This document shows, one piece after another, positions 44,728-54,212 of a DNA stretch of 64,000 nt. Made by a program: the position numbers and the translations under genes. A model generated the notes under the pieces. That model saw only the letters and a list, made by a program, of their open reading frames with translations. It did not search any database and was not told where the DNA came from. This DNA is from Devosia sp. FKR38. Lineage in GTDB: Bacteria; Pseudomonadota; Alphaproteobacteria; Rhizobiales; Devosiaceae. The stretch is taken from NCBI RefSeq assembly GCF_005222805.1, contig NZ_STGC01000005.1:656446-720445 (forward strand). Reading direction: 5' to 3'. The number at the start of each line of letters is the position of its first letter. Position 1 is the first letter of the stretch.

Positions 44728-44888
44728 CGGGGAGGTGGGCGGGGTCAAGCGCAGCATTTCGTTAACCCTGGCCGGTGAAGCGTCAGCACCGGTGAAACAG
44801 CGGCCTTTCGCCGACCATCTCGTCAACCGTCACGCGGGTCGCCCGCCCAGGCGCAAGGCCTGCGGCGATAGCAACAAGAGAGCACAGC

Positions 44889-46529
44889 ATGACCCTTCCA
44901 GCCTGCGCGCAGCCAGCGGCGCCCACCCCGGAGGCGGGGATCCGCGACCTCGGCGACCGCCTGCGCTTCATGCGGATAACCGAGCAGAGTTGCGCCGCGA
45001 TCCGCGCGCTCAAGACCGTTGTCGATCGGGAACTGCCGCTCGCCCTGGACAGTTTCTATCAGCAGGTGCGCGCAACGCCCCAGACCGCGCGCTTTTTTGC
45101 CTCCGATGAGCACATGGTGCGCGCCAAGGGCGCTCAGGTCGGCCATTGGGCCAATATCGCCAATGGTGACTTCAACGCCGATTATGCCGCCAAGGTGCAT
45201 GCCATCGGCACGGTGCATGCGCGCATCGGTCTGGAACCGCGCTGGTATATTGGCGGCTATTCCCTGGTGCTGGAACATTTGATCAAGGCGGCGGTCGCTG
45301 CGCATTTCCCCAAGCCCAGGACGGGCCTGTTTGGGCGCCGCCGGGCGGCCGCGCAGGATGGCATGACCTCGGAAGCCTTTGGCGAGGCTCTGGGCAGCCT
45401 GGCCAAGGCTGTGTTGCTCGATATGGATCTGGCGATCTGTGTCTATCTCGACCAGGCGGAACGGGCCAAGCAGGCCGCGGAGGCCAAGGCGATTGCCGAT
45501 GAACAACAGCTGGTGACGGCCAGTTTCGGCAAAGCCATCGCCAGCCTGGCAGACAAGGACCTGACTGCCGAGATCCATGCCGTGCTGCCCGGCGCCTATC
45601 ATGCGCTGCGGGATAATTTCAACGCCTCGCTCCGATCACTGCGCGGGGCGCTGCATGCGGTTTCCGAAAGCGCCGCCCAGATCGCGAACGGGGCGCAGGA
45701 GATCCAGACGGCGTCCGACGATCTGGCCGCGCGCACCGAGCACCAGGCCGGCGCCGTGCAGCAGACCGCCGCAGCCATTGAGCAGATCACCGCGACCATT
45801 GCCGACACCAGTCGCCAGGTCGAGCAGTCCGCGCAGGCCACGCGCATGGCCCTGGACAGCGCCGAGCACGGTGGCACGGTCGCCTATACGGCCGTCGATG
45901 CCATGCACCAGATCGAGGCCTCGTCGACCCGGATATCGAGCATCATCAGCGTCATGGACGAAATCGCCTTCCAGACCAACCTGCTCGCGCTCAATGCGTC
46001 GGTGGAAGCGGCGCGCGCCGGAGAGGCGGGCAAGGGCTTTGCCGTGGTGGCCCAGGAGGTCAGGACATTGGCGCGCCGCTCGGCAGAGGCGGCCAAGGAG
46101 ATCAAGGCGCTGATCGACACCTCGGCCAGGCAAGTGGTGTCCGGGGTGGATTCGGTGGTCGAGACCAGCAGTACGCTGGGCACCATCGTCGAGCAGATCC
46201 GCCAGCTCGACACCAACAGCACGGCCATCGGCAATGCGGCGCGGGAGCAGGCGATCTCCATCCACGAGGTCAATGCCACCATTGTCGCCATCGAGCAGGG
46301 AACCCAGCAGAACGCCGCCATGGTTGAACAGGCAACCGCCTCTGCGCACAGTCTTGCCCAACAGGCCGAGCGGCTGTTTGGCCTGCTGGGCCAGTTCCAC
46401 ATCGGCCGCGACAACCGCTACGACGAGCGGGGCGCCCGGGACATGGCACCGGCCGCGCAGAGACCGGCTGCACCAGCCTTTCGCGGCCAGGGCAACGCAG
46501 CCATCCACGCCGATTGGGCCGAACTCTAG
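44889..46529 (+). CDS. Globin-coupled methyl-accepting chemotaxis protein
   Basis: 546 residues with no transmembrane helix. The N-terminal protoglobin sensor (about 20-185) has the proximal-His motif [16 protein letters not shown] with His110 as haem ligand. A linker (about 205-260) leads to an MCP signalling domain with [20 protein letters not shown] and the conserved tip [21 protein letters not shown]. It is a soluble O2 or redox chemoreceptor of the HemAT class that would signal to CheA/CheW. No chemotaxis genes are nearby. ATG 44889 follows AAGAGAG. Confidence 0.95.
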   Translation: MTLPACAQPAAPTPEAGIRDLGDRLRFMRITEQSCAAIRALKTVVDRELPLALDSFYQQVRATPQTARFFASDEHMVRAKGAQVGHWANIANGDFNADYAAKVHAIGTVHARIGLEPRWYIGGYSLVLEHLIKAAVAAHFPKPRTGLFGRRRAAAQDGMTSEAFGEALGSLAKAVLLDMDLAICVYLDQAERAKQAAEAKAIADEQQLVTASFGKAIASLADKDLTAEIHAVLPGAYHALRDNFNASLRSLRGALHAVSESAAQIANGAQEIQTASDDLAARTEHQAGAVQQTAAAIEQITATIADTSRQVEQSAQATRMALDSAEHGGTVAYTAVDAMHQIEASSTRISSIISVMDEIAFQTNLLALNASVEAARAGEAGKGFAVVAQEVRTLARRSAEAAKEIKALIDTSARQVVSGVDSVVETSSTLGTIVEQIRQLDTNSTAIGNAAREQAISIHEVNATIVAIEQGTQQNAAMVEQATASAHSLAQQAERLFGLLGQFHIGRDNRYDERGARDMAPAAQRPAAPAFRGQGNAAIHADWAEL

Positions 46530-46621
46530 CGGGGCAGGGAGGCGACCACCTTGCGCTAGCCTATGTTCGCCAGTGCTGCGGGATGATAGCGGTAGCGGCG
46601 ACATCACTTCGGCAGGTTCGC

Positions 46622-47596
46622 ATGCGCAGTTTCGCTTCCTTCGTCATCGCCGCTCTGGCCCTTTGTCTGGCCACGCCCGCATCGGCCGCCCCCCTGATTC
46701 TGGGCGCGCAGGAAACCGGCACCGTGCAATGGGAGCTGGCGACCATTCAGGCGCTGGGCCTCGATAAAAAGCATGGCGTCGAGCTCGAGATTCGCCCGCT
46801 GGCCGATAGCCGGGCCGGGCAGATTGCCCTCCTGGCCGGGGCCGTGGACGTCATTCTCTCCGATTTTGTCTGGGTCTCCATCCAGCGCCACCAGGGCGGC
46901 GCGGTGACCATGGTGCCCCATTCGCTGGCCGTCGGCGGATTGATGCTGCCGGCGGGCAGCGCCATCAAGAGCGTGGCCGATCTCAAGGGCAAGACCATCG
47001 CCGTCGCCGGCGGCCCGGTCGACAAGAGCTGGGTGACGCTGCAGGCCTATTACAACAGCGTCACCGGCGCCAATCTGCTCGATGACGTCACCGCCAATTA
47101 TGGCGCCCCGCCGCTGGTCAATGAACTGCTCGGCAATGGCGGCGCCGATGCCGCGCTCAATTTCTGGCAGTGGAACGCCCGCTCCAAGGCCGCCGGCGCC
47201 ACCGAATTGCTCTCGGTCGCCGCCATGCTGAGGGATCTGGGCGTTTCCGAACAGCCGCCGCTGCTCGGCTGGACCTTCACTGAAGAGACGGCCGCAGCCA
47301 AGCATGACGCGCTGACCGGCTTCCTCGATGCCTCCTTTGAGGCCAAGGACCGTCTGCTGCATGACGATGCGGTTTGGGAACCGCTGCGCGCGCTGATGGG
47401 CGCCGAAGGCGACGACGCGCTCTTCACCCGGCTGCGCGACGATTATCGCGCCGGCATTGTCTCGCACTATGATCCCACGACCACCGCGCCGGCCGAACAG
47501 GCCTTTGCCCTGCTGGCCAAGTTTGGCGGTTCGGATCTGGTCGGCGACAGCCAGACGCTCGATCCCGGCACCTTTTGGAAGGGTTTCAGCAAATAG
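46622..47596 (+). CDS. NitT/TauT-type ABC transporter substrate-binding protein
   Basis: 324 residues. Signal peptide MRSFASFVIAALALCLATPA-SAA is followed by LILGAQETGTVQWELATIQA. SsuA/TauA-like binding-fold blocks are AGQIALLAGAVDVILSDFVW, VADLKGKTIAVAGGPVDKSW and GADAALNFWQWNARSK. The gene stop overlaps the permease start. The substrate is undefined: nitrate/sulfonate-type proteins bind small organic acids, sulfonates or pyrimidines. ATG 46622 lies exactly at the signal peptide. Confidence 0.88.
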   Translation: MRSFASFVIAALALCLATPASAAPLILGAQETGTVQWELATIQALGLDKKHGVELEIRPLADSRAGQIALLAGAVDVILSDFVWVSIQRHQGGAVTMVPHSLAVGGLMLPAGSAIKSVADLKGKTIAVAGGPVDKSWVTLQAYYNSVTGANLLDDVTANYGAPPLVNELLGNGGADAALNFWQWNARSKAAGATELLSVAAMLRDLGVSEQPPLLGWTFTEETAAAKHDALTGFLDASFEAKDRLLHDDAVWEPLRALMGAEGDDALFTRLRDDYRAGIVSHYDPTTTAPAEQAFALLAKFGGSDLVGDSQTLDPGTFWKGFSK

Positions 47597-48369
47597 GCGA
47601 GCGCGACACAGGCGCGGCCAGGGGCGGGGGCCTGCTCGAGCTGGCCTCCATTCCGCTGCTGCTGCTGGTCTGGCAGGGCCTGGCCATGCTGCTGGCCCAG
47701 CGCCTGTTCCCGACGCCCATCATGGTCGCCGCGCAGATCTGGGACTTTGCCACCACCGGCCGGCTGTTTGCCGATCTGGGCAAGACGCTGCTGCGCGCGT
47801 CCATCGCCTTTGTCCTGGCCATGCTGATCGGCACTGCCATCGGCATTGTGCTGGGCCGGGTGCGCTGGCTCGATCGGCTGTTCTCCGGCTGGCTGCTCGT
47901 CGGGCTCAATCTGCCGGCCATTGTCGTCGCCATCGTGCTCTATATCTGGCTCGGGCTCACCGAGACCGCGCTGATCCTGGCGGTGACGCTCAATAAGATC
48001 CCGCTGGTCGCCGCCACCATCCGCGAGGGCGTGCGCAGCTTTGCCCCCGATCTCGACGAGCTGGGCGCCGTGTTCCGCCTGACGCGCCGGCGCCGGCTGC
48101 GGCTGATCCTTCTGCCCCAGCTCACCCCCTTTGTGTTGGCCGCCGCCCGCACCGGCCTGTCGTTGATCTGGAAGATCGTACTGGTCTTTGAGGTGCTCGG
48201 CAGCGACGGCGGCATCGGCTATCGCATTGCCATCATGTTCCAATTCTTCAACATTGCCGGCATTCTGGCCTATACGGCGAGCTTCATCCTCGTCGTCCTG
48301 GCCTTTGAATATGGCATTCTGCGGCCGCTTGAGCGGCGGATATTGCGATGGCGACCGGTCCGGCCCTGA
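47575..48369 (+). CDS. NitT/TauT-type ABC transporter permease
   Basis: 264 residues, about six helices, with the EAA loop APDLDELGAVFRLTRRRRLR followed by ILLPQLTPFVL. It begins at TTG 47575, overlapping the binding-protein gene by 22 bp; no ATG or GTG lies early enough to keep the first helix (LLELASIPLLLLVWQGLAML). The end overlaps the ATPase start by 22 bp. This tight overlap shows a three-gene operon. Confidence 0.87.
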   Translation: MEGFQQIGERDTGAARGGGLLELASIPLLLLVWQGLAMLLAQRLFPTPIMVAAQIWDFATTGRLFADLGKTLLRASIAFVLAMLIGTAIGIVLGRVRWLDRLFSGWLLVGLNLPAIVVAIVLYIWLGLTETALILAVTLNKIPLVAATIREGVRSFAPDLDELGAVFRLTRRRRLRLILLPQLTPFVLAAARTGLSLIWKIVLVFEVLGSDGGIGYRIAIMFQFFNIAGILAYTASFILVVLAFEYGILRPLERRILRWRPVRP

Positions 48370-49076
48370 ACATCCACATCGCCGACAAGCGCTTTGCGGC
48401 CGCTGCCCCCGCGCTGTTCGCGGACCTGCGCCTCGATATTGTCCCGGCCAGCACCGTGGCGCTGGTCGGCCCCTCGGGCGTCGGCAAGTCCAGCCTGCTG
48501 CGCCTCATCGCCGGCATCGATCATCAGTTCGCCGGCAGCATCACTATCGATGGCGTGGCGGCCCATGCCGCGCCGCCACCCGGCTTCGTGTTTCAGGACC
48601 CGCGCCTGCTGCCCTGGCTGAGCGCGCTCGACAATATCCGCGCCGTTCGCCCCGGCTGCACCCTTGCCGAGGCCCAAGCGGCGCTGGCTCGCGTCGGACT
48701 GGGCGATGTCGGCGCCGCCTATCCGCACCAGCTCTCGGGCGGCATGCAGCGCCGCGTGGCCCTGGCGCGGGCGCTCTCGGTCAATGCCCGCCTATTGCTC
48801 CTGGATGAGCCCTTTGTCTCGCTCGACCGCCCGCTGGTCGCCGAGATGCACCACCTGTTTGCCAGCATCCTCACCGAGACACAGCCAACAGTGGTCTTTG
48901 TCTCCCATCTCGCCGACGACGCCGCGCGCCTCGCCGACCGGGTGATCCTGCTCGATCAGCGTCCCGCCCGCATCATCGCCGATCTGACGCTTCCGGTGCC
49001 ACGCGCAGACCGCGACGCAGCCACCATCGCCGCCTATCGCCAGCGCATCGAAACCGGTCTTGCCCCGCAGGGCTGA
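48348..49076 (+). CDS. NitT/TauT-type ABC transporter ATPase
   Basis: 242 residues. Walker A GPSGVGKSSL, Q-loop VFQDPRLLPW (typical of SsuB/TauB), signature [15 protein letters not shown], Walker B LLLLDEPFVSLD, H-loop FVSHLAD. The N-terminal segment is unusual: IHIADKRFAAAAPALFADL replaces the more common V-K-x-F start. It is the last gene of the operon, converging on the methyltransferase gene with a 17-bp gap. Confidence 0.9.
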   Translation: MATGPALNIHIADKRFAAAAPALFADLRLDIVPASTVALVGPSGVGKSSLLRLIAGIDHQFAGSITIDGVAAHAAPPPGFVFQDPRLLPWLSALDNIRAVRPGCTLAEAQAALARVGLGDVGAAYPHQLSGGMQRRVALARALSVNARLLLLDEPFVSLDRPLVAEMHHLFASILTETQPTVVFVSHLADDAARLADRVILLDQRPARIIADLTLPVPRADRDAATIAAYRQRIETGLAPQG

Positions 49077-49093
49077 GGACGGGGCAGGGCGCA

Positions 49094-49879
49094 TCACCCC
49101 GGCTTGCGGGCGCAGATGGCGAAGCGGTCGGACGCCAGGCGCTCGGCGCCGCGCCAGAAGCTGCTCTTGCGCGCCTGCGCCCAGTGGATGTCCCATAGGC
49201 GGCGGTCGACCTCGATCTCGACAAAGCCGGCGGCTTCCAGCAGCGCTACCACGGCCTCGGCCGGCATGCCGTCCCGGAAATACACCTGTTCGCGGATGCG
49301 CTTGTGCCGCGCCTGCATGGCCGGGTCCATATGCCCCTTGGCGGGCGGGCGGCCCAGGAGGCTGTCCACCTGGCCATGCAGCTGTGCCACCCAATTGGGC
49401 TTGCCCATATTGCCATCCACGATCAGCAGCCGTCCGCCCGGCTGCAGCAGCCGGTGCCATTCCGCAAAGGCCGCCGGCACATCCACCAGCGTCCACACCA
49501 GATGGCGGTTGGTGATGGCGGCGTATTTGCCATCCGGCTCGCCGGTGCGCTCGGCGTCGCGCATGATGAAGGCGATGTCGGTGCCGCGCGCCTGCGCCTT
49601 GGCCCGCGCCTGCGCCAGCATGGCTTCGGACCAGTCCAGCCCCGTGACCTTAAAGCCCATGTCGTGCATCAGGTGCGAGATCACCGCCGTGCCGCAGGCC
49701 ATGTCCAGCAGCGGCCGTCCATTGCCCTCGCCCAGGTGCTTGCGGATCAGCCGGTGCCAGCCGCGCCGCTCGTCCTCGCTGAACACCTCATGACCCACGC
49801 TCTGGTCGAATGTGGCGGCCCGTTCGGACCAGAATTCGCGGATCTCGTCGCGGATGGAATAATTGCTCAGCTCGCTCAT
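49094..49879 (-). CDS. Class I SAM-dependent methyltransferase
   Basis: 261 residues. The SAM-binding core has LLDMACGTAVISHLMHDMGF (motif I), VTGLDWSEAMLAQARAK (motif II) and LLQPGGRLLIVDG (post III). The N-terminus IRDEIREFWSERAATFDQSV is characteristic of small-molecule methyltransferases found beside metal-chelate transporters. It is divergent from an iron-type ABC operon over 111 bp with an Irr-like box, so a link to iron or metallophore metabolism is inferred. The acceptor is unknown. Confidence 0.85.
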   Translation of the reverse strand: MSELSNYSIRDEIREFWSERAATFDQSVGHEVFSEDERRGWHRLIRKHLGEGNGRPLLDMACGTAVISHLMHDMGFKVTGLDWSEAMLAQARAKAQARGTDIAFIMRDAERTGEPDGKYAAITNRHLVWTLVDVPAAFAEWHRLLQPGGRLLIVDGNMGKPNWVAQLHGQVDSLLGRPPAKGHMDPAMQARHKRIREQVYFRDGMPAEAVVALLEAAGFVEIEVDRRLWDIHWAQARKSSFWRGAERLASDRFAICARKPG

Positions 49880-49904
49880 TGCCTGCCCTGGTGACGCCTA
49901 ATTG

Positions 49905-49921
49905 TTTGGAATTGCTCTAAA
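49905..49921. promoter_or_regulatory. Irr-type iron control element (ICE-like box)
   Basis: TTTGGAA-TTG-CTCTAAA (49905-49921) matches the rhizobial ICE consensus TTTAGAA-N3-TTCTAAA at 6 of 7 positions in each arm. It sits in the AT-rich divergent gap between the methyltransferase and ferric-chelate transporter genes, upstream of both starts. Irr control of iron genes through ICE is established in Bradyrhizobium and relatives; its action here is inferred. Confidence 0.6.
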
Positions 49922-49990
49922 AGATAATTCTTGATTGTGTTTGTCATATTTCATAGGTCGAGGTGTCTTTCAATCCCGGAGTGCATGGCA

Positions 49991-51133
49991 ATGTCCATTC
50001 GCAAGCTCGCCCTGGCCGCCTTGGCCGGGACCGTTATCCTCATGCCTGGCGTCAGCTGGGCCGATCCCTTTACCGTCACCGACGTCGCCGGACGTCAGGT
50101 GAGCTTTGATGGCCCGGTGGACCGCGTCATCCTGGGGGAAGGGCGCCTGCTCTACACGCTCGCCGCGCTCGAAACCGAAAACCCCTTCGCCCATGTGGTG
50201 GGGTGGCGCAATGATCTGATGACCACCGACTTCACCGGCTATTCCACCTATGTCGCGGCCTTCCCCCAAGCCGCCGATATCCCGTTCCTCGGCAATCTCA
50301 CCGATGGCACGCTGCAGACCGAGACCGTGGTCGACCTGAACCCCGACGTGATGATCCTGCCCATCGGCAACAAGACCGCCGCCGATGAGGTCAAGCTCGA
50401 GCAGATGCTCGACGCGGTCGGCGTCAAGCTGGTCTATGTCGACTTCCGCGAGCACATCATCGAAAACACCGAGCCCAGCCTCAAGCTGCTCGGCCAGCTG
50501 TTCGACAAGTCCGAGCGCGCTCAGCAGATCATCGATTTCTGGGACGCCCAGACCGCCCGCGTCACCGACGTTCTCGCCAGCGAAAATCCCGCAAAGCCGC
50601 TCGTCTTCATGTATCGCGCCGCCGGCCTCGGCGATTGCTGCGGCACCTTCGGCAATGACAATTTCGGCAAGATGGTCGAACTGGCCGGCGGCACCAATCT
50701 GGGTTCGGAATTCCTGCCCGGCTACACCGGCACCATCAACCCCGAACAGGTCATCGCCTCCAACCCCGACGTGATCGTGGTCACCGGTTCGGACTGGTCC
50801 AAGCTGGAAAGCGCCGGCCCCAACCCGTCCTTCGTCAATGTCGGCCCCGGCGCCGCTGCCTCTGCTGAGGCCAGCCGCACCGCGCTCGGCAAGCTGATGG
50901 AACAGCCCGGTTTCACCGATGCCAAGGCGGTCCAGGACGGCCAAGTCTATGCCATCTGGCACCAGTTCTACACCAGCCCCTACCAGTTCGTGCCGATCCA
51001 GGTCATGGCCAAGTGGCTCCACCCCGATCTCTTCGCCGATCTCGATCCGGAAGCCACCTTCAAGGAATTCCACGACAAGTTCCTGCCCGTTCCCTACCAG
51101 CCCGGCTATTGGCTGGCCCTGAACGCCGAGTAA
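49991..51133 (+). CDS. Ferric-chelate-type ABC transporter substrate-binding protein
   Basis: 380 residues. Signal peptide MSIRKLALAALAGTVILMPG..., then FTVTDVAGRQVSFDGPVDRVIL, the standard start of FecB/BtuF-type (helical-hinge) binding proteins. Later blocks are GNKTAADEVKLEQMLDAVGV and GLGDCCGTFGNDNFGKMVELAGG with an adjacent Cys pair. It binds an iron chelate, haem or corrinoid. ATG 49991 lies 9 nt after GGAG; ATG 49985 is too close. It lies downstream of an Irr-like box, favouring iron. Confidence 0.9.
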   Translation: MSIRKLALAALAGTVILMPGVSWADPFTVTDVAGRQVSFDGPVDRVILGEGRLLYTLAALETENPFAHVVGWRNDLMTTDFTGYSTYVAAFPQAADIPFLGNLTDGTLQTETVVDLNPDVMILPIGNKTAADEVKLEQMLDAVGVKLVYVDFREHIIENTEPSLKLLGQLFDKSERAQQIIDFWDAQTARVTDVLASENPAKPLVFMYRAAGLGDCCGTFGNDNFGKMVELAGGTNLGSEFLPGYTGTINPEQVIASNPDVIVVTGSDWSKLESAGPNPSFVNVGPGAAASAEASRTALGKLMEQPGFTDAKAVQDGQVYAIWHQFYTSPYQFVPIQVMAKWLHPDLFADLDPEATFKEFHDKFLPVPYQPGYWLALNAE

Positions 51134-51138
51134 TCCAG

Positions 51139-52206
51139 ATGGCCACGGCATCCATCGCCGACGGTGCCGCAGAGGGGCGCGGGATTTACCGCGCCCTGGC
51201 CTGGCGCCGCCTTCTGATCATCGCCGCGCTGACCCTGGCGCTAGCGATCTCCTTCACCGTCGATATCGCCTGGGGCCCGGCCCGCTACGCCCTGGGCGAT
51301 GTCATCACCGCCATCGTCTCGCCGGGCAGCGTGTCCGACAAGATCCGTGTCGTGGTCTGGGACATCCGCATGCCCATGGCGCTGATGGCCGTCATCACCG
51401 GCGCCGCCCTGTCGCTGGCCGGCGCCCAGATGCAGACCATTCTGGCCAATCCGCTGGCCAGCCCCTTCACTTTGGGCATTTCCGCGGCCGCCAGCTTTGG
51501 TGCTGCGCTGGCCCTGGTGCTGGGCGTCTCGCTCGTGCCCTTTGCCGGCATGTTCATGGTGCCGCTCAATGCCTTTGCCATGGCGCTGGTGGCCACGCTC
51601 ATCATTCACTTCATCTCCCAGATGCGCGGCGTCACCGTGCAGACGGTGGTGCTGCTCGGCATTGCCCTGGTCTTCACCTTCAATGCGCTGCTGGCGTTCC
51701 TGCAATATCTGGCCACCGAACAGGCGCTGCAGAGCGTGGTGTTCTGGACCATGGGGAGCCTCACCAAAGCCACCTGGGAAAAGATCTGGATCACCCTCGT
51801 GGTTCTGCTCCTGGCCATTCCGTTGTTCGCCCGCCACGCCTGGGCGCTCACCGCCATCCGCCTGGGTGAGGACAAGGCCGCCAGCTTCGGCGTCAATGTC
51901 CGCCGCATCCGGCTCGAAACCATGTTCATCGTCGCCCTCCTGGCCGCCGTGCCGGTCAGCTTTGTCGGCACCATCGGCTTTGTTGGCCTGGTTGGGCCCC
52001 ACATTGCCCGCATGGTGGTCGGCGAGGATCAGCGCTTCTTCCTGCCCACGGCGATCCTGTGCGGTGCGCTGCTGCTCTCGGTCACCTCCGTGGTGTCCAA
52101 ATCCATCCTGCCCGGCGTGGTCTTTCCCATCGGCATCATCACCGCGCTGGTCGGCGTGCCCTTCTTCTTTTCCCTCATTCTCTCCAATGTGAGGCGGTCA
52201 TGGTAA
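51139..52206 (+). CDS. FecCD-family ABC transporter permease
   Basis: 355 residues with about ten helices of the BtuC/FecCD fold. Hallmarks: RMPMALMAVITGAALSLAGA, ILANPLASPFTLGISAAASF, FVGTIGFVGLVGPHIARMVV and a late VFPIGIITALVGVPFFFSLI. ATG 51139 is five bases after the binding-protein stop. The stop overlaps the ATPase start by 7 bp. Confidence 0.93.
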   Translation: MATASIADGAAEGRGIYRALAWRRLLIIAALTLALAISFTVDIAWGPARYALGDVITAIVSPGSVSDKIRVVVWDIRMPMALMAVITGAALSLAGAQMQTILANPLASPFTLGISAAASFGAALALVLGVSLVPFAGMFMVPLNAFAMALVATLIIHFISQMRGVTVQTVVLLGIALVFTFNALLAFLQYLATEQALQSVVFWTMGSLTKATWEKIWITLVVLLLAIPLFARHAWALTAIRLGEDKAASFGVNVRRIRLETMFIVALLAAVPVSFVGTIGFVGLVGPHIARMVVGEDQRFFLPTAILCGALLLSVTSVVSKSILPGVVFPIGIITALVGVPFFFSLILSNVRRSW

Positions 52207-53027
52207 GCATCGCGCTCGACAGCCTGGGCGCCTTTTACGGCCGGCGGCTGACGGTTTCCGATATTTCCACGCCGGCCTTTGCCGGCGGCGATGTGGTGGC
52301 GGTGATCGGCCCCAATGCGGCCGGCAAATCCACCCTGTTCAAGCGCATGGCCGGGCTGTTGCGCGGTCCCGGAAGCGTCGCCGTCACCGGCACCGACAAG
52401 GGCAAGCGCGCCATCAGCTACATGCCGCAGGACACTTCAGCCAATGCCGTGCTGACGGTCTATGAATCGATCCTGCTCGCCCGCAAGCAGGGCGGCGGCT
52501 GGTCAGTCGAGGACGCGGACCTCAAATTGATCGACGCCGTCATGTCGGCCATCGACATCACCGCCATCGCCTTCCGCAATCTGGGCGAACTCAGCGGCGG
52601 CCAGCGCCAGCTGGTCAGCATCGCCCAGGCGCTGGTGCGCGAGCCCGATATCCTGCTGATGGACGAGCCGACCAGCGCGCTCGACCTGCACAGGCAGATG
52701 GAGGTGCTCTCCTTCATGCGCAGCGTGGCGCGTGCGCGCGGCATGATCGTCTTCATCGCCATCCACGATCTCAACCAGGCCATGCGCTTTGCCGACCACA
52801 CCATGGTCATCGAAGACGGACGGCTGCGCGGCGTCGGCCCCACCGCCGATGTCATCACCACCACGCTCCTGCGCGACGTCTATCGCATCGACGCCCGCAT
52901 CGAGCCCTGTTCGCGCGGCTTCGCCCAGGTCATCGTCGACGGCGTCAGTCCGAAACCGTCCGGGGCAGGGCCTATCGTGCCCATACTGGCCGAGGCCGAA
53001 CTGACCCCGGCCCTGGCCGCGCAATAG
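52200..53027 (+). CDS. Ferric-chelate-type ABC transporter ATPase
   Basis: 275 residues. Walker A GPNAAGKSTL, signature LSGGQRQLVSIAQAL, Walker B ILLMDEPTSALD, H-loop IAIHDLN, typical of the FecE/BtuD group. A C-terminal tail (after ~245, SPKPSGAGPIVPILAEAELT) is less conserved. It completes the importer, ending 10 bp from the convergent enolase-superfamily gene. Confidence 0.93.
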   Translation: MVSIALDSLGAFYGRRLTVSDISTPAFAGGDVVAVIGPNAAGKSTLFKRMAGLLRGPGSVAVTGTDKGKRAISYMPQDTSANAVLTVYESILLARKQGGGWSVEDADLKLIDAVMSAIDITAIAFRNLGELSGGQRQLVSIAQALVREPDILLMDEPTSALDLHRQMEVLSFMRSVARARGMIVFIAIHDLNQAMRFADHTMVIEDGRLRGVGPTADVITTTLLRDVYRIDARIEPCSRGFAQVIVDGVSPKPSGAGPIVPILAEAELTPALAAQ

Positions 53028-53037
53028 TCAGTGGCCG

Positions 53038-54195
53038 TCAAGCGAACCAGGTCGTGCCCGGGTATTGATGCGCCCGGGCCACCTCTTCATTGAGCTCCAG
53101 CCCGATGCCGGGCCGATCGCTCAGGGCAATGCGCCCATTCTTGATGATCTCGCCGCCATCGGTGATCGTTGACCAATAGTCGCGGTGGAACCAGTGGAAC
53201 TCCAGCACCAGGAAATTCGGTACCGTGGCGCACACCTGCGTCGAGGCCATGGTGCCGATCGGCGAGGACACATTGTGCGGCGCAAAGGGGATGGAATAGA
53301 GGTCCGCCATCTCCGCGATCTTGCGGCATTCGCTGAGGCCCCCGCACTTGGGAATATCGGGCATGATGATATCGACCGCTTGGCTCTCAAGCAGCTTGCG
53401 GAAGCCATGGCGCAGATAAAGGTTTTCTCCCGCGCAGATCGGCGTTGACGTGCTGCGGGTGATCTCGGCCATCACATCGATATTTTCCGGCGGCACCGGC
53501 TCTTCCAGCCACATCAGCTGCAGATGTTCGAGGTCGCGCGCCAGCCGGATCGCGCTGTGTTTGTCGAGCCGCGTGTGCAGGTCGCAGGCCACTTCGACAT
53601 CCTTGCCGGCGGCTTTGACCACCATCTCGGCCAATTGCACCATGCGGTCATGCTCCCATTTGTTGGGAGTCATGTTGAACCTGTCCTTCTCGTACCAGCC
53701 GGTTTCGCTGCCGGTATGGCCATAGGCGCGGATGTCGAGATCGACCTTGAGCGCGGTGAACCCGGCGGCCAGCACCTGGTCCACCTCGGCCTGCACCTCA
53801 TCCATATTCATGCCCGGCGAGACTTCGCAGTCGCAATAGACGCGGATGTCGTCGCGGAACTTGCCGCCCATCAGCTCATAGATCGGCACTTGCAGCGCCT
53901 TGCCCTTGAGGTCCCACAGCGCGATCTCGATGCCGGTCAGCGCCGTGATCAGCGCCCCGGCAAAGCCACCCTCGAATACGAGGCTCCGCCGCAGCTCCTC
54001 GAACAGCGCATCGATGGCAAAGGGATCCCGGCCGATGAGCTTTGGCCCCAGCTCGTGCTGGATGATGGCAATGGCCTGGTGCCCGCCATGCACGCATTCC
54101 CCCAGCCCCGTGATGCCCGCATCGGTCTCGATGCGCACCCACAGATGCATGCAATGGCCAACCGACGCCGCCGTCTTGATCGCAGTGATCTTCAC
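53038..54195 (-). CDS. Mandelate racemase/muconate lactonizing enzyme family protein
   Basis: 385-residue enolase-superfamily enzyme. The N-terminal capping domain starts VKITAIKTAASVGHCMHLWV, followed by a TIM barrel. Visible catalytic pieces are the ALKVDLD strand, metal ligands in EVACDLHTRLD, LEEPVPPEN and CAGENLYLRHG, and the general-base region FAPHNVSSPIG. The chemistry is probably an acid-sugar dehydration or racemisation; the substrate is unknown. GTG 54195 has a GGGGAGCGGG site and starts exactly at the conserved domain. Two tandem operators lie just upstream. Confidence 0.88.
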   Translation of the reverse strand: MKITAIKTAASVGHCMHLWVRIETDAGITGLGECVHGGHQAIAIIQHELGPKLIGRDPFAIDALFEELRRSLVFEGGFAGALITALTGIEIALWDLKGKALQVPIYELMGGKFRDDIRVYCDCEVSPGMNMDEVQAEVDQVLAAGFTALKVDLDIRAYGHTGSETGWYEKDRFNMTPNKWEHDRMVQLAEMVVKAAGKDVEVACDLHTRLDKHSAIRLARDLEHLQLMWLEEPVPPENIDVMAEITRSTSTPICAGENLYLRHGFRKLLESQAVDIIMPDIPKCGGLSECRKIAEMADLYSIPFAPHNVSSPIGTMASTQVCATVPNFLVLEFHWFHRDYWSTITDGGEIIKNGRIALSDRPGIGLELNEEVARAHQYPGTTWFA

Positions 54196-54212
54196 GTCCC
54201 GCTCCCCCTCAA

